A stretch of 64,000 nt of DNA from JADJOM01 sp963817435 (GCA_963817435.1 CAWFNY010000001.1:248001-312000), one strand, 5' to 3'; counted from the first letter of the stretch, positions 8,623 through 17,061 are shown. Program-made: numbers and translations. Notes: generated by a model not told the origin, from the sequence alone.

Positions 8623-9339
8623 ATGCACCCAGATATCGTGAAGCTCCTGGAACTCCAGGCAAAGGACGTCGCGCTGCTCGAGGCGGATCAGGCCCTCGAT
8701 GCGGTGCTGGCGGAGGTTCAGGCGCTTGATCATCAGCTGATTGATGCCGAGAAGGCGAAGGACCAGGCGCATCGGGCGGTCGCCGAGGCGCAGAAGCGGC
8801 GGAAGGAATCCGAAGTCAAGGTCGAGAACTACAAGAAGCTCGAGGAGCGCGGCAAGGCCCGCATGGATTCCGTGAAGACCCCGAAGGAGCTTCAGGCGGT
8901 GAACGCGGAACTCGACCTCGCCCGGCAGATGCTGGCCAAGGAAGAGGCCGAGTGGCTGAAACTGGCCGAGACGCTGGCGGCGGCCGAAGCGGTGGCGCGG
9001 GATGCCGACGCCAGGCTGCAGCAGATGCGCGATGCCCAGGGCGCCGCCCGCGGGGCGCTCGATCTCAAGCGGGTCGACGCGGAGGGGGTCCGCAACAAGG
9101 CGCTCGCGGAGCGCGACGCGACGGCCTCCGAGGTGAACCGGGCGCTGCGCACCCGGTACGAGCGGCTCCGAAGCGTGAAGTCGGTCCATGCCGTGGTGGC
9201 GCTGAGCGGCCCGACCTGCGGCGCCTGCAATACCGCGATTCCCCTCAATCGCCGGAGCCAGATCCGGGCCGGCACGCTGATCGATGCCTGCGAAAGCTGC
9301 GGCGTGATTCTGTTCGCGATGGAAGAAACGGTTGAATAA
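8623..9339 (+). CDS. Coiled-coil protein with C4 zinc ribbon (COG1579 type)
   Basis: The 238-residue protein is a long antiparallel coiled coil (about residues 10-190) followed by a C4 zinc ribbon with C199-x2-C202 and C223-x2-C226. This is the architecture of the widespread COG1579/CT398 family, whose members have been linked to secretion or sigma-54 interaction in a few bacteria but have no general function. The ATG at 8623 sits 33 bases after dnaG. Its end overlaps the recJ start by eight bases, so the two are probably translated together. Function here is not assignable beyond the family. Confidence 0.85.
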   Translation: MHPDIVKLLELQAKDVALLEADQALDAVLAEVQALDHQLIDAEKAKDQAHRAVAEAQKRRKESEVKVENYKKLEERGKARMDSVKTPKELQAVNAELDLARQMLAKEEAEWLKLAETLAAAEAVARDADARLQQMRDAQGAARGALDLKRVDAEGVRNKALAERDATASEVNRALRTRYERLRSVKSVHAVVALSGPTCGACNTAIPLNRRSQIRAGTLIDACESCGVILFAMEETVE

Positions 9340-11110
9340 GCCGTTCCCGGTTCCGCCGCTCCGCTGGAGGGTGGAGCGCGAACCTGCGCCCGATCTCGTC
9401 GGCGCGCTCGTCCGGGGGCTCGGCGTCTCCCCCGCACTCGCGGCGCTGCTCGCGCAGCGGGGGCTCACCACGCCGGAACTGGCCCGGCGGTTCATGCGAC
9501 CATCCCTGGATGAGTTGTCCGACCCCCTGCGCCTAGCGGGGATGGCGGAGGCCGTGGACGTCATCGCCCGCGCGGTGAAGTCCGGCCGGGGCATCCTGGT
9601 GCACGGCGACTACGATGTCGACGGCCAGTGCGCGACGGCGGTCCTCACCCGGGCGCTGGGCATCGCGGGCGCGAAGGTGCATGCCTTCGTGCCGCACCGG
9701 CTGCGCGACGGCTACGACCTCGGACCGAGCGGCATCGCCCATGCCAGGCAGGTCGGCGCATCCCTGATTCTCACCTGCGATTGCGGCATCACGGCGGTGG
9801 ACGCGGTGGACGCCGCGCGGGCCGCGGGTCTCGATGTCGTCGTGACCGATCACCACCTGCCTGGGCCGGTGCTGCCGCGGGCCACCGCCGTGATCGATCC
9901 TCAGCGGGAGGACGACACCTCCGGCCTGCGGAACCTGTGCGGCACCGGGATCGCGTTCAAGCTGGTGCAGGCGCTGGTGCCGGCGCTCGGACTGCCGGAG
10001 AACCTCCCGTACCACTTCCTCGATCTGGTCGCCCTCGCCACCGTCGCCGATATCGTCCCGCTCACGGGCGAAAACCGGGCGCTTGTCAGGCATGGACTCC
10101 GGCTCCTGCCGGAGAGCCGCTGGCCCGGGGTCCGGGCCCTGATCCGGGAGAGCGGCCTCGAGGGCAAGGAGATCCGGGCCGGGCAGGTGGGCTTCATCCT
10201 CGCGCCCCGGCTCAATGCGGCGGGACGCGTCGGCGATGCCGCCGACGGGCTGCGGTTGCTCCTCACCGACAGCGAGGCGGAGGCCGCGCAGCTCGCGAAG
10301 CAGCTCGAGGGGATGAACACCCAGCGGCAGGCGCTCGACCAGCGGATCCTCGAGGAGGCCATCCAGCAGGTGGAGCGGGAACGGGACCCCGACGCCGACG
10401 CCGCCCTGGTCCTCGCGTCGGACACCTGGCACGCGGGCGTCGTGGGCATCGTCGCCTCGCGGGTGGTCGAGCGCTTCGGGCGTCCGGCGTTCCTGATCGC
10501 CCTGGACGGCGATCTCGGCAAGGGCAGCGGGCGCAGCATCTCACGATTCGACCTGCACGCGGCGCTGCATCGCTGCGGCGACGTGCTGGAGCGGTTCGGC
10601 GGGCACCATATGGCGGCGGGGCTGACGATCCGGCGGGACCGGCTCGATGAATTCCGCGAGCGCTTCGCCGCGGTCGCGCGCGAAACGCTCGGTGTGGAGG
10701 ACCTCGGGCCGGAGCAGCGGGTGGATCTCGTCCTGGGACTGGGCGACGTGAATCCCGAGCTGGAGAAGCTCTGCCGCCACCTCGAGCCCTGCGGCATGGG
10801 GAATCCCGGCCCGGTCTTCGGCGCGCGGGGGGTTCGCCTCGACGGGATTCGCCGCGTCGGCAGCAATCACCTCAAGGCCACGCTCGCCACGCCTGACGGA
10901 CGCCTGCCGGCAATCGGCTTCGGCTGGGCCGATCGGGCCCCGAAGGTGGCCTCGCTGGATGTGGCCTTCCGCCTGGAGCAGAACGAGTGGCAGGGTCAGA
11001 CCAGCCTGCAGGCGCGCATTGTCTCGCTGTCCCCCCACACCGTTCCCCCATCGCCGCCCGGCGGGGGAGAGGGACAGGGGGAAGAGGCCGGGTTCGGAGT
11101 CGCGGAGTGA
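9332..11110 (+). CDS. recJ: Single-stranded-DNA-specific exonuclease RecJ
   Basis: The 592-residue protein carries the DHH phosphoesterase core with HGDYDVDG at residues 91-98 and the DHH triad at 173-175, a DHHA1 domain with the GGHHMAAG motif (about 425) and a C-terminal OB fold. RecJ degrades 5' single strands in recombination and mismatch repair. The start is TTG at 9332 inside the previous gene, supported by GGAAG six bases upstream; a GTG at 9371 is a less likely alternative. The last ~20 residues are Pro/Gly/Glu-rich and are encoded by a palindromic element, so the natural C-terminus has probably been extended by a repeat. Confidence 0.95.
   Translation: MNKPFPVPPLRWRVEREPAPDLVGALVRGLGVSPALAALLAQRGLTTPELARRFMRPSLDELSDPLRLAGMAEAVDVIARAVKSGRGILVHGDYDVDGQCATAVLTRALGIAGAKVHAFVPHRLRDGYDLGPSGIAHARQVGASLILTCDCGITAVDAVDAARAAGLDVVVTDHHLPGPVLPRATAVIDPQREDDTSGLRNLCGTGIAFKLVQALVPALGLPENLPYHFLDLVALATVADIVPLTGENRALVRHGLRLLPESRWPGVRALIRESGLEGKEIRAGQVGFILAPRLNAAGRVGDAADGLRLLLTDSEAEAAQLAKQLEGMNTQRQALDQRILEEAIQQVERERDPDADAALVLASDTWHAGVVGIVASRVVERFGRPAFLIALDGDLGKGSGRSISRFDLHAALHRCGDVLERFGGHHMAAGLTIRRDRLDEFRERFAAVARETLGVEDLGPEQRVDLVLGLGDVNPELEKLCRHLEPCGMGNPGPVFGARGVRLDGIRRVGSNHLKATLATPDGRLPAIGFGWADRAPKVASLDVAFRLEQNEWQGQTSLQARIVSLSPHTVPPSPPGGGEGQGEEAGFGVAE
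11027..11077 (+). repeat. Palindromic REP-like element inside the recJ 3' end
   Basis: Nested inverted repeats are visible: CTGTCCC (11027-11033) with GGGACAG (11071-11077), CCCCC (11045-11049) with GGGGG (11063-11067), and GCCG (11053-11056) with CGGC (11059-11062). The resulting imperfect hairpin encodes the low-complexity Pro/Gly tail of RecJ. It resembles extragenic palindromes that are scattered in many high-GC genomes, but no second copy is seen in this window. It may double as a hairpin at the recJ-rsmD boundary. Confidence 0.6.
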
Positions 11111-11622
11111 GAATCGTCGGCGGTGAGTTCCGCGGCCGCCGGCTCCAGCTCCCCGACGACCCCCGCGTCCGGCCGACTGCCGATCGGGTGCGGGAGGCGT
11201 GGATGAGCATTCTTCAGCAGGCGCTGCCCGGCGCGCGCGTGCTCGATCTCTACGCCGGCAGCGGCGCCCTCGGCCTCGAGGCGCTGTCCCGCGGCGCGGC
11301 GAGCGCCGAGTTCGTCGAGCTCAGCGCCCCATCGCTCTCCGCCCTGAAGGCCAACATCGCCGCCCTCGGCGTCGAATCGCGGACCACGGTCCATCGCGGA
11401 GAGGCGCTGCGCTTCGCGGCGCGGCTCCCGCCAGGCGCCTACGACCTGGCCCTGGCCGATCCGCCCTATACCCGCGACGACGCGTCGCGATTGATCGCCC
11501 TCTTCCGCGCCGCCCCATTTGCGCGCATTCTGGCGGTGGAGCATCCGGCGAAAACGGAACTCGACGGCGACGACACCCGCCGCTACGGCGACACTGCCAT
11601 CACCTTCTGCTACGCACCATGA
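11107..11622 (+). CDS. rsmD: 16S rRNA (guanine966-N2)-methyltransferase RsmD
   Basis: The 171-residue product begins MRIVGGEFRGRRL, the family's N-terminal signature. It carries the SAM-binding motif DLYAGSGALGLEALSRGA from residue 47 and the catalytic ADPPY motif (D118-P-P-Y121). It methylates G966 of 16S rRNA on the assembled 30S subunit. The start is a GTG forming a GTGA overlap with the recJ stop, and the stop overlaps the coaD ATG. The rsmD-coaD pairing is one of the commonest conserved gene pairs in bacteria, which supports both calls. Confidence 0.95.
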   Translation: MRIVGGEFRGRRLQLPDDPRVRPTADRVREAWMSILQQALPGARVLDLYAGSGALGLEALSRGAASAEFVELSAPSLSALKANIAALGVESRTTVHRGEALRFAARLPPGAYDLALADPPYTRDDASRLIALFRAAPFARILAVEHPAKTELDGDDTRRYGDTAITFCYAP

Positions 11623-12102
11623 AACGCATCGCGGTCTATCCCGGCTCCTTCGATCCGCCCACGCGCGGCCACACCGACCTGGTCCACCGCAGCCTGGTGC
11701 TCGCGGATCAGGTGATCGTCGCGATCGCGAGGAATTCCACCAAGCAGCCGCTCTTCCCGGTCGAGGAGCGGCTCGCCATGCTGCGCGCCAGCCGTGGGGG
11801 ACGATCCCCGGGTCAGCTACCAGTCGTTCGAGGGGCTGCTGGTGGATTTCGCGAGGCAGGTCGGGGGCACGCTGATCGTCCGCGGGCTCCGCGCCGTCAG
11901 CGACTTCGAATACGAATTCCAGATGGCGATGATGAACCGTCACCTGCTGCCCGGCCTCGAAACCGTCTTCCTCGTACCGCCGGAGGACGCGACCTATCTG
12001 AGTTCGAGCCTGGTGCGCGAGGTGGCACGCTACGGCGGGGATGTCTCCTCGCTGGTGCACCCCGTCGTCGCGGAGGCGCTGCGACGCCGGTTCGCCAAGT
12101 GA
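11619..12102 (+). CDS. coaD: Phosphopantetheine adenylyltransferase, reading frame broken by one extra base
   Basis: CoaD makes dephospho-CoA from 4'-phosphopantetheine and ATP. The N-terminal part (MKRIAVYPGSFDPPTRGHTD, with the nucleotidyltransferase GSFDPPTRGH motif) reads in one frame to about 11792. The rest, from VGDDPRVSYQSFEGLL through the IVRGLRAVSDFEYE motif to the stop, reads in the next frame. Removing one C at 11792/11793 restores a 160-residue protein of exactly the expected family length. The enzyme is normally essential and both halves are fully conserved, so a sequencing or assembly insertion is far more likely than a real mutation. It is coupled to rsmD (ATGA) and pta (GTGA). 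Confidence 0.9.
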
Positions 12103-13055
12103 GCTTCCGGCCCGAGCTGCTCCGCCGCGCCGCCGCTCGCAAGGCGCGCGTCGTGCTGCCCGAAGCGGGCGACGCGCGCGTGCAGGACGCGGCCCGGCGC
12201 CTCTGGCGCGAGGGCATCGCGGAGCCGATTCTCGTCGGACCTGGCGGCATCGATCCCGCCGCCGATCCTCGCCTGACGCGGGTCGCCCAGCACCTGCGCG
12301 CCCGCCGCCCCGACAAGGTGGACGATGCGGTCCACGCCCTGGATCTCGCGACCGACCCGCTCCGCTTCGCGGCCTCCCTGGTAGCGCTCGGCGAGGCCGA
12401 CGCCTGCGTGGCAGGCGCGGTGAACACCACCGCCGATGTGCTCCGCGCCGCGCTCTGGGCCATCGGCCCCGCCGCCGGGGTCCGCACGGTCAGCTCCGCC
12501 TTCTACATGGTGCTGCCGGATGACCGGGTGTTCACCTTCACCGATTGCGCCGTCGTGCCGGAGCCCGACCCGATCCGGCTCGCGGAGATCGCGCTCGCCG
12601 CGGCCCGCGACCGGACCCGGCTCGTCGGCGACGAGCCCCGGGTCGCCTTCCTTTCGTTCGGCACTCGCGGGAGCGCCGAGAGCCCCAGCGTGCTGCGGGT
12701 CCGGGCCGCCCTCGAGTGGTTCCGGCAGATCGCACCCGAGATTCCGGCCGACGGCGAGCTCCAGGTGGACGCTGCCGTGGTGCCGTCCGTGGCCGCCCGG
12801 AAGGCGCCCGGCTCACCCCTGGCCGGGGAGGCCAACGTCCTGGTCTTCCCGGACCTCGACAGCGGGAACATCGGCTACAAATTGGTCCAGCGGCTGGGCG
12901 GGGCGGTCGCCCTGGGCCCGCTGCTGCAGGGCCTGGCCCGGCCGATGAGCGACCTCTCGCGCGGGGCGAGCTCCGAGGATATTGTGGAGGTTGCCGCGAT
13001 GGTCATCTTGCAGGGTGGGGGAAGCCACCCGGCGCCGGATCCGGGCCACAAGTAG
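12099..13055 (+). CDS. pta: Phosphate acetyltransferase (PTA_PTB family)
   Basis: The 318-residue protein covers the PTA_PTB domain throughout, opening with RKARVVLPEAGDARV and carrying VAGAVNTTADVLRAAL in the middle and LDSGNIGYKLVQRL plus GLARPMSDLSRGAS near the C-terminus, all signatures of Pta. It interconverts acetyl-CoA and acetyl phosphate. No ackA gene is adjacent. The GTG start at 12099 overlaps the coaD stop; coupling a CoA-biosynthesis gene to a CoA-using enzyme is notable but may be incidental. It lacks the N-terminal regulatory domains of long enterobacterial Pta, matching the short form. Confidence 0.92.
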   Translation: MSFRPELLRRAAARKARVVLPEAGDARVQDAARRLWREGIAEPILVGPGGIDPAADPRLTRVAQHLRARRPDKVDDAVHALDLATDPLRFAASLVALGEADACVAGAVNTTADVLRAALWAIGPAAGVRTVSSAFYMVLPDDRVFTFTDCAVVPEPDPIRLAEIALAAARDRTRLVGDEPRVAFLSFGTRGSAESPSVLRVRAALEWFRQIAPEIPADGELQVDAAVVPSVAARKAPGSPLAGEANVLVFPDLDSGNIGYKLVQRLGGAVALGPLLQGLARPMSDLSRGASSEDIVEVAAMVILQGGGSHPAPDPGHK

Positions 13056-13060
13056 ATTGG

Positions 13061-13093
13061 CCCGGGGCTGGAGGCGCGGTATCGAAGCCCGGG
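13061..13093 (+). terminator. Possible hairpin terminator after pta
   Basis: CCCGGGGCT (13061-13069) can pair with AGCCCGGG (13086-13093) with one bulged G and a 16-base loop. There is no clear U tract, so this could be a weak terminator or simply GC-rich spacer. It lies between pta and the STAS gene, where a transcription break is plausible. Confidence 0.35.
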
Positions 13094-13119
13094 TCCGCAG
13101 GTCTCTATAAAGGAATCCA

Positions 13120-13461
13120 ATGGCATTCACAGCCTCGAGAGACGCCACCGGCGTCTATGTCATCCGGGTCGAGGGTCAGCTCATCGTCGGCAACCGGCAG
13201 GAGCTCAAGACCGGGGTCACCGAGGCTCTCGACCACGGCGAGCGCCGCTTCGTGATCGACTTCTCCCGCACCGGCTACATCGACTCCTCCGGCCTCGGCG
13301 CGCTGGTCTCGATCTCCAAGAAGGTGCGCGAGCAGGGCGGGGAACTGCGGCTGTCGGGCCTCAACGAGGACCTCCGCTCGCTCTTCGAACTCACCAAGCT
13401 CGACACGCTCTTCGCCATCAGCGACACGGCGGAGCGCGCCGTGACGGGGTTCGCCGGTTGA
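13120..13461 (+). CDS. STAS-domain anti-sigma factor antagonist (SpoIIAA/RsbV type)
   Basis: The 113-residue single-domain STAS protein has the phosphorylation-site motif YIDSSGLGALVSI. The first Ser of DSSG is the residue phosphorylated by RsbW-type kinases and dephosphorylated by PP2C phosphatases. The ATG at 13120 has AAAGGA at 13109-13114. It is followed directly by a HATPase gene and a GAF-PP2C phosphatase gene, which makes a complete three-part partner switch. No sigma factor gene is adjacent, so the target is either encoded elsewhere or is not a sigma factor. Confidence 0.92.
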   Translation: MAFTASRDATGVYVIRVEGQLIVGNRQELKTGVTEALDHGERRFVIDFSRTGYIDSSGLGALVSISKKVREQGGELRLSGLNEDLRSLFELTKLDTLFAISDTAERAVTGFAG

Positions 13462-13934
13462 CGGCGCCGCTGCCGTCGTCGCTGCGGCTCTGCGTCCGCC
13501 GCCGCCGGGTCCCCGGTCCCACCGGGGCCACGGTGCAGCTCTCGCTCCGGGTACCCAGCGACGTGGCCTGCATCGAGGAGGTCGTCGATCTCCTAATGCG
13601 CCACTGCTGCACCGACAGCTGGCTCTGCCGCAAGCTGCGCTTCAATCTCCGGGTCGCGATCGCCGAAGCGCTCGCCAACGCGATCGTCGCCGGGAATCAG
13701 GAAGACCGCTCTAAGTCGGTTCAGGTTCAGGCGGAGGTCTGTGGGGATCACCTGCGGGTCGAGGTCACCGACGAAGGCCACGGGTTCGATCCCGCGCGCA
13801 TCAGCGCGCCGATCCGTCCCGAGGAGCTCGACCGCGATTCCGGCCGTGGCCTGTTTCTCATCCGGAATCTGGTGGACGATGTCCGGTTCAACGACCGAGG
13901 AAACTCCATCTGCATGACACTGCGCCGCCGCTGA
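13458..13934 (+). CDS. RsbW-like serine kinase / anti-sigma ATP-binding protein
   Basis: The product of up to 158 residues has a GHKL ATPase domain with the N-box AIAEALANAIVAGN, the G1 box DEGHGFDP and the G2 box GRGLFLIRNLVDDV. Such proteins phosphorylate the STAS antagonist or bind a sigma factor depending on the ATP state. The TTG at 13458 overlaps the STAS stop (TTGA). The first ~25 residues are Arg/Pro-rich and not family-like, so the in-frame GTG at 13533 is a serious alternative start. It sits between its predicted substrate (STAS) and the opposing phosphatase. Confidence 0.88.
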   Translation: MTAPLPSSLRLCVRRRRVPGPTGATVQLSLRVPSDVACIEEVVDLLMRHCCTDSWLCRKLRFNLRVAIAEALANAIVAGNQEDRSKSVQVQAEVCGDHLRVEVTDEGHGFDPARISAPIRPEELDRDSGRGLFLIRNLVDDVRFNDRGNSICMTLRRR

Positions 13935-13948
13935 CGGGCCTCGAGTCC

Positions 13949-15500
13949 GTGGCGGACACGCTGGGCGCCCTCGCTGGCGCCCGCGTTCGTCTCTGGCGGT
14001 ACGATGGTCGGGGGCTCAGGAAATTCGGCTCCGCCCCCGACCCCGGCTTCACGCCCCCCATCCCCCTCACCGCCGGCCTGGTCCCGACCCCCACGGGCAG
14101 CTCGTGGCTCGCGCCCGTGCCGTTCACCGAGGGGTTCTGGATCGAGCTCGGCGACTGCCCCGCCGCGCGCGCCGCCGAACTCGCCCCCCAGCTCGCGGGC
14201 GTGGTCGGCAGCTTCCTCTCGTCCGAGCGGGAGACGGCGGGGGTCGTCGAGGAACTGACCGGCGTCTACAAGGAAATCGATCTGCTGTACGCGATCAGCG
14301 AGATCCTCGGCCACACCACCCGCCTCGAGGAGACCGCGCCGACGATCGTGCAGGAGGTCGCCGATGTGGTCGGCGCCCGGCGGGCCTCGATCATGGTCTA
14401 CGATGAGGAGACCGGCTTCCTCAGAACCGTCGCCGCGCGCGGCTTCTCCTCCGCAGGGCTCGAACCGGTCCGCAGCGATGACCCGCACTCGGTGGCGGCC
14501 CGGGTCTTCCGGGAACAGCGAATCATCGTCTTCGACCCTACCGATCCGCTGGCCCAGAACCCCGGATCGCAGGATCCGAGGAGCTACCTGGGCAAGGCCT
14601 TCCTCAGCATTCCGATCTGTTACGGCACCGGCTCCCGCTGCGTCGGCGTCATCAACCTGACCGATCGCCTGGTGGGTGACTGCTTCACGCCGGGCGAGGC
14701 CAAGCTGGTCTCCGCCGTCGCGAACCAGATCGGGGCGGCCATCGAGAACGCCAGGCTGGTGCAGCGCGACCTGCGGCGTCAGCGGCTGCAGCGCGAACTG
14801 GAGCTGGCCCACGACCTCCAGCTCAAGCTGCTGCCCTCGCCCGGCGTGCTGCAGGGCGACGCGGAAGTGGCCGCGATCTGCCGCCCGGTGGACAGCGTGG
14901 GCGGCGACTTCTACACCTTCACCCGCCTCGGCAACGGCCGCGTCGGCGTGATGCTGGGCGACGTCTCCTCGCACGGATTCTCGGCCGCGCTGGTCATGGC
15001 GCTGGTGATGTCGGCGGCCGGCATCCACGCCGGTGCGGGCGCCACTCCCGACGAAGTGCTCGCCTCCATGCTGGAGAGCCTGGGCGATGAACTCGCCTCG
15101 ACCGAGATGTTCCTGTCGGTCTTCTATGGCGTCCTCGATCCGAAGAATGGCCGCCTGGTCTACGCCAACGCCGGGCATCCTCACGCCTATCGCATCCCGC
15201 GCGAAGGGGAGCCCGAACGACTCCCCACCACCGCCCCGCCGCTCGGTCTCTCGACCGCGGCGAGCATCCAGCGGCACCAGGTGGCCTGGGTGCCGGGGGA
15301 CGATCTGCTCTGCCTGTGGACCGATGGCCTCGTCGATGAGGGCGCCGGGGCCGGCCTGACCGCAGGAGCGTCTGCTCGCCGAGATCACTGCACGCCGTCG
15401 GGAGCCACCCGAAGCGATCGTCCGCGCGGTGTTCCTCGAAGCCGACAAGGCGTCGTCACGCCCCGCCGATGATCGCACCCTGCTCGTGATGCGGATTTGA
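13949..15500 (+). CDS. GAF-domain PP2C (SpoIIE/RsbU-type) phosphatase, frame shifted near its 3' end
   Basis: After ~100 residues of unrecognised N-terminal sequence come a GAF sensor domain (about 125-265), a short linker helix, and a SpoIIE-type PP2C domain (about 285-516) with GGDFYTF, MLGDVSSHGFSAAL, NAGHPHAY and LWTDGLVDEG. It should dephosphorylate the STAS antagonist in response to the GAF ligand or redox state. The C-terminal strands (ERLLAEI through DDRTLLVMRI) read one frame later; an extra G near 15362 explains this and gives 516 residues. The corrected stop at 15498-15500 overlaps the rsmA TTG start. A GTG at 13949 is used as start. Confidence 0.87.
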
Positions 15501-16273
15501 TCCCCAAGAAACGGCTCGGCCAGCATTTCCTGCATGATCCGAGCATCCTCCGGCGCATCGCCGAGGCGCTCGAGATCACGCCGGAGGACACGGTGCTGGA
15601 GATCGGTCCCGGTCCCGGCGGCCTGACGGCCGAGCTGCTCAAGCGCACCACCCGGCTGGTCGCCATCGAGAAGGATCGGGACCTGATACCGGCCCTGCGC
15701 GCGCGATTCCCCGCGCTGGTGCTCGCCGAGGGAGATGCGCTCGATCTCGACTGGCGCTCGCTGGTCGGGGCGGGGCCGCTCCGGATCGTCGGCAACATTC
15801 CCTACAACATCACCTCCCCACTGCTCGAGAAGGCGCTGCTGCCACCGCGGCCGGCCTGCATCGTCTATCTGGTGCAGAAAGAGGTTGCGCTGCGGGTTGC
15901 CGCGCCGCCCGGCGGGAGCGACTACGGCGCCCTGTCCGTCGGCGTCCAGTCGGTGGCAAGGGTCGAGCGGCTCTTTTCGGTCCCCGCCGGCGCCTTTCGC
16001 CCACCGCCGAAGGTGGATTCCGCCGTGCTGAGACTCACTCCGCTGGCCCAGCCGCTGATTCCGGACGAGGCGGTGCTTCCCTTCCGCCGGTTCGTGGTGG
16101 GGCTCTTCGGCTTCAGGCGGAAGCAGCTGACCCGCGGACTGCGCGAACTCACCGGCGCTCCACCAGCCGAGGTCGCGGCCTGGCTGGCCGCGGCCGGAGT
16201 GCCGGAGACTGCCCGGCCGCAAGAGCTGGATCCCCCCTCCTTTGCCCGCCTCTTCCGGATCGTGAAGGGCTGA
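15497..16273 (+). CDS. rsmA: 16S rRNA (adenine1518/1519-N6) dimethyltransferase RsmA (KsgA)
   Basis: The 258-residue protein begins IPKKRLGQHFLHD, the family's N-terminal signature. It contains the SAM motif LEIGPGPGGLT and the catalytic NIPYNI motif, and later FRPPPKVDSAVLRL and the FGFRRKQL segment. It dimethylates two adenosines in the terminal 16S rRNA hairpin during 30S maturation. The start is TTG in a TTGA overlap with the corrected phosphatase stop, which supports the frame repair proposed for that gene. The next gene, rex, has its own promoter and operator. Confidence 0.95.
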   Translation: MIPKKRLGQHFLHDPSILRRIAEALEITPEDTVLEIGPGPGGLTAELLKRTTRLVAIEKDRDLIPALRARFPALVLAEGDALDLDWRSLVGAGPLRIVGNIPYNITSPLLEKALLPPRPACIVYLVQKEVALRVAAPPGGSDYGALSVGVQSVARVERLFSVPAGAFRPPPKVDSAVLRLTPLAQPLIPDEAVLPFRRFVVGLFGFRRKQLTRGLRELTGAPPAEVAAWLAAAGVPETARPQELDPPSFARLFRIVKG

Positions 16274-16314
16274 GGCGCAGGCGGCGCCCTCTCCCCCAGG
16301 CCGGGTTCTCCGAC

Positions 16315-16337
16315 TATACTTGTGAAATCTTTCACAA
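16315..16337 (+). promoter_or_regulatory. Rex operator overlapping a -10 element
   Basis: TTGTGAAATCTTTCACAA at 16320-16337 is a perfect palindrome with 8-base arms and a 2-base centre. It fits the known Rex consensus TTGTGAAnnnnTTCACAA. A -10-like TATACT (16315-16320) abuts its left edge and the rex ATG is seven bases past its right edge. Binding of Rex at low NADH/NAD+ would block transcription start, so rex is predicted to be autorepressed. No clear -35 or Shine-Dalgarno element is visible. Confidence 0.92.
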
Positions 16338-16344
16338 AACCTTG

Positions 16345-16966
16345 ATGCGGAAAATCGCTGAGTCCACCGTCCGACGCCTCTCGCTCTATCTCCGGTTCCT
16401 CGAGGAATTCGAGGAGCAGGGGATTGAGACGGTCAGCTCCGAGGCCCTCGCGGCCCGGGGGGGCACTACCTCCGCCCAGGTGCGCAAGGACCTCTCCTTC
16501 TTCGGCTCCTTCGGAAAGCGCGGCCTCGGGTACTCGGTCGCCGAGCTGGTCCAGAAGCTTCGCGAGATTCTCGGGCTCGGCCGCACCTACCGGGTGGCGA
16601 TGATCGGGGCGGGCAAGATCGGCAGCGCGCTGGTACAGTATCGCGGCTTCCTGCAGCGGGGCTTCGAGATCGTGTCGATCTTCGACACCGATCCGGCGAA
16701 GATCGGGAAGGGCTGGAACGGGCTTGACGGTGCGGGACGTGAAGGAGCTGGAGGAGGTGCTGCGCCGACAGCCCGTGGACATCGCGGTGGTGGTGACGCC
16801 GGCCGACGTCGCGCAGGCGCTGACCGACCGCTGCGTCGCGCTCGGCATCAAGGCGGTCCTCAACTTCGCGCCGGTGCAGCTCAGCGTCCCCGACGATGTC
16901 GTGGTGAAGACGGTCAACCTCGCGCTCGAACTCGAGACGCTGAGCTACGCCCTGACCAATCGCTAG
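16345..16966 (+). CDS. rex: Redox-sensing transcriptional repressor Rex, broken by one extra base
   Basis: The N-terminal winged helix (KIAESTVRRLSLYLRFL, then SAQVRKDLSFFGSFGKRG) and the Rossmann NAD(H) site (VAMIGAGKIGSALVQY) read in one frame. From TVRDVKELEEVL to the stop, including NFAPVQLSVP and the C-terminal swapped helix, the protein continues one frame later. Removing one T at 16724/16725 restores a 206-residue Rex of normal length. Rex represses fermentative and respiratory genes when NADH is low. The start is ATG at 16345; a TTG just before it is in frame. The operator directly upstream confirms identity and suggests that the gene is functional. Confidence 0.9.
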
Positions 16967-16983
16967 GCAGCCCGCCGGTCCGC

Positions 16984-17013
16984 GCTGCGGCCCGGGCGCT
17001 GCATCGCCGCAGC
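16984..17013 (+). repeat. Intergenic inverted repeat between rex and arcA
   Basis: GCTGCGG (16984-16990) pairs with CCGCAGC (17007-17013) over a 16-base loop. The following bases, CACTCGGGATGACA, resemble in reverse the TGTCATCCCGAG start of common dispersed intergenic repeats. It may be a truncated repeat or a weak terminator for rex; there is no U tract. Confidence 0.4.
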
Positions 17014-17061
17014 ACTCGGGATGACACGCGCCGGATGCCCGGCTACACTTCGCTGAAGTCC

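Noticed and set aside
13748..16222. Long minus-strand open frame opposite the phosphatase and rsmA
   Set aside because: It is a GC-driven shadow; its product is Arg/Gly/His-rich without domains, while the plus strand encodes clear families.
11619..16966. Programmed frameshifting in coaD, the phosphatase and rex
   Set aside because: The sites lack slippery heptamers, differ from each other, and these families are not known to use frameshifting; simple insertions explain them.
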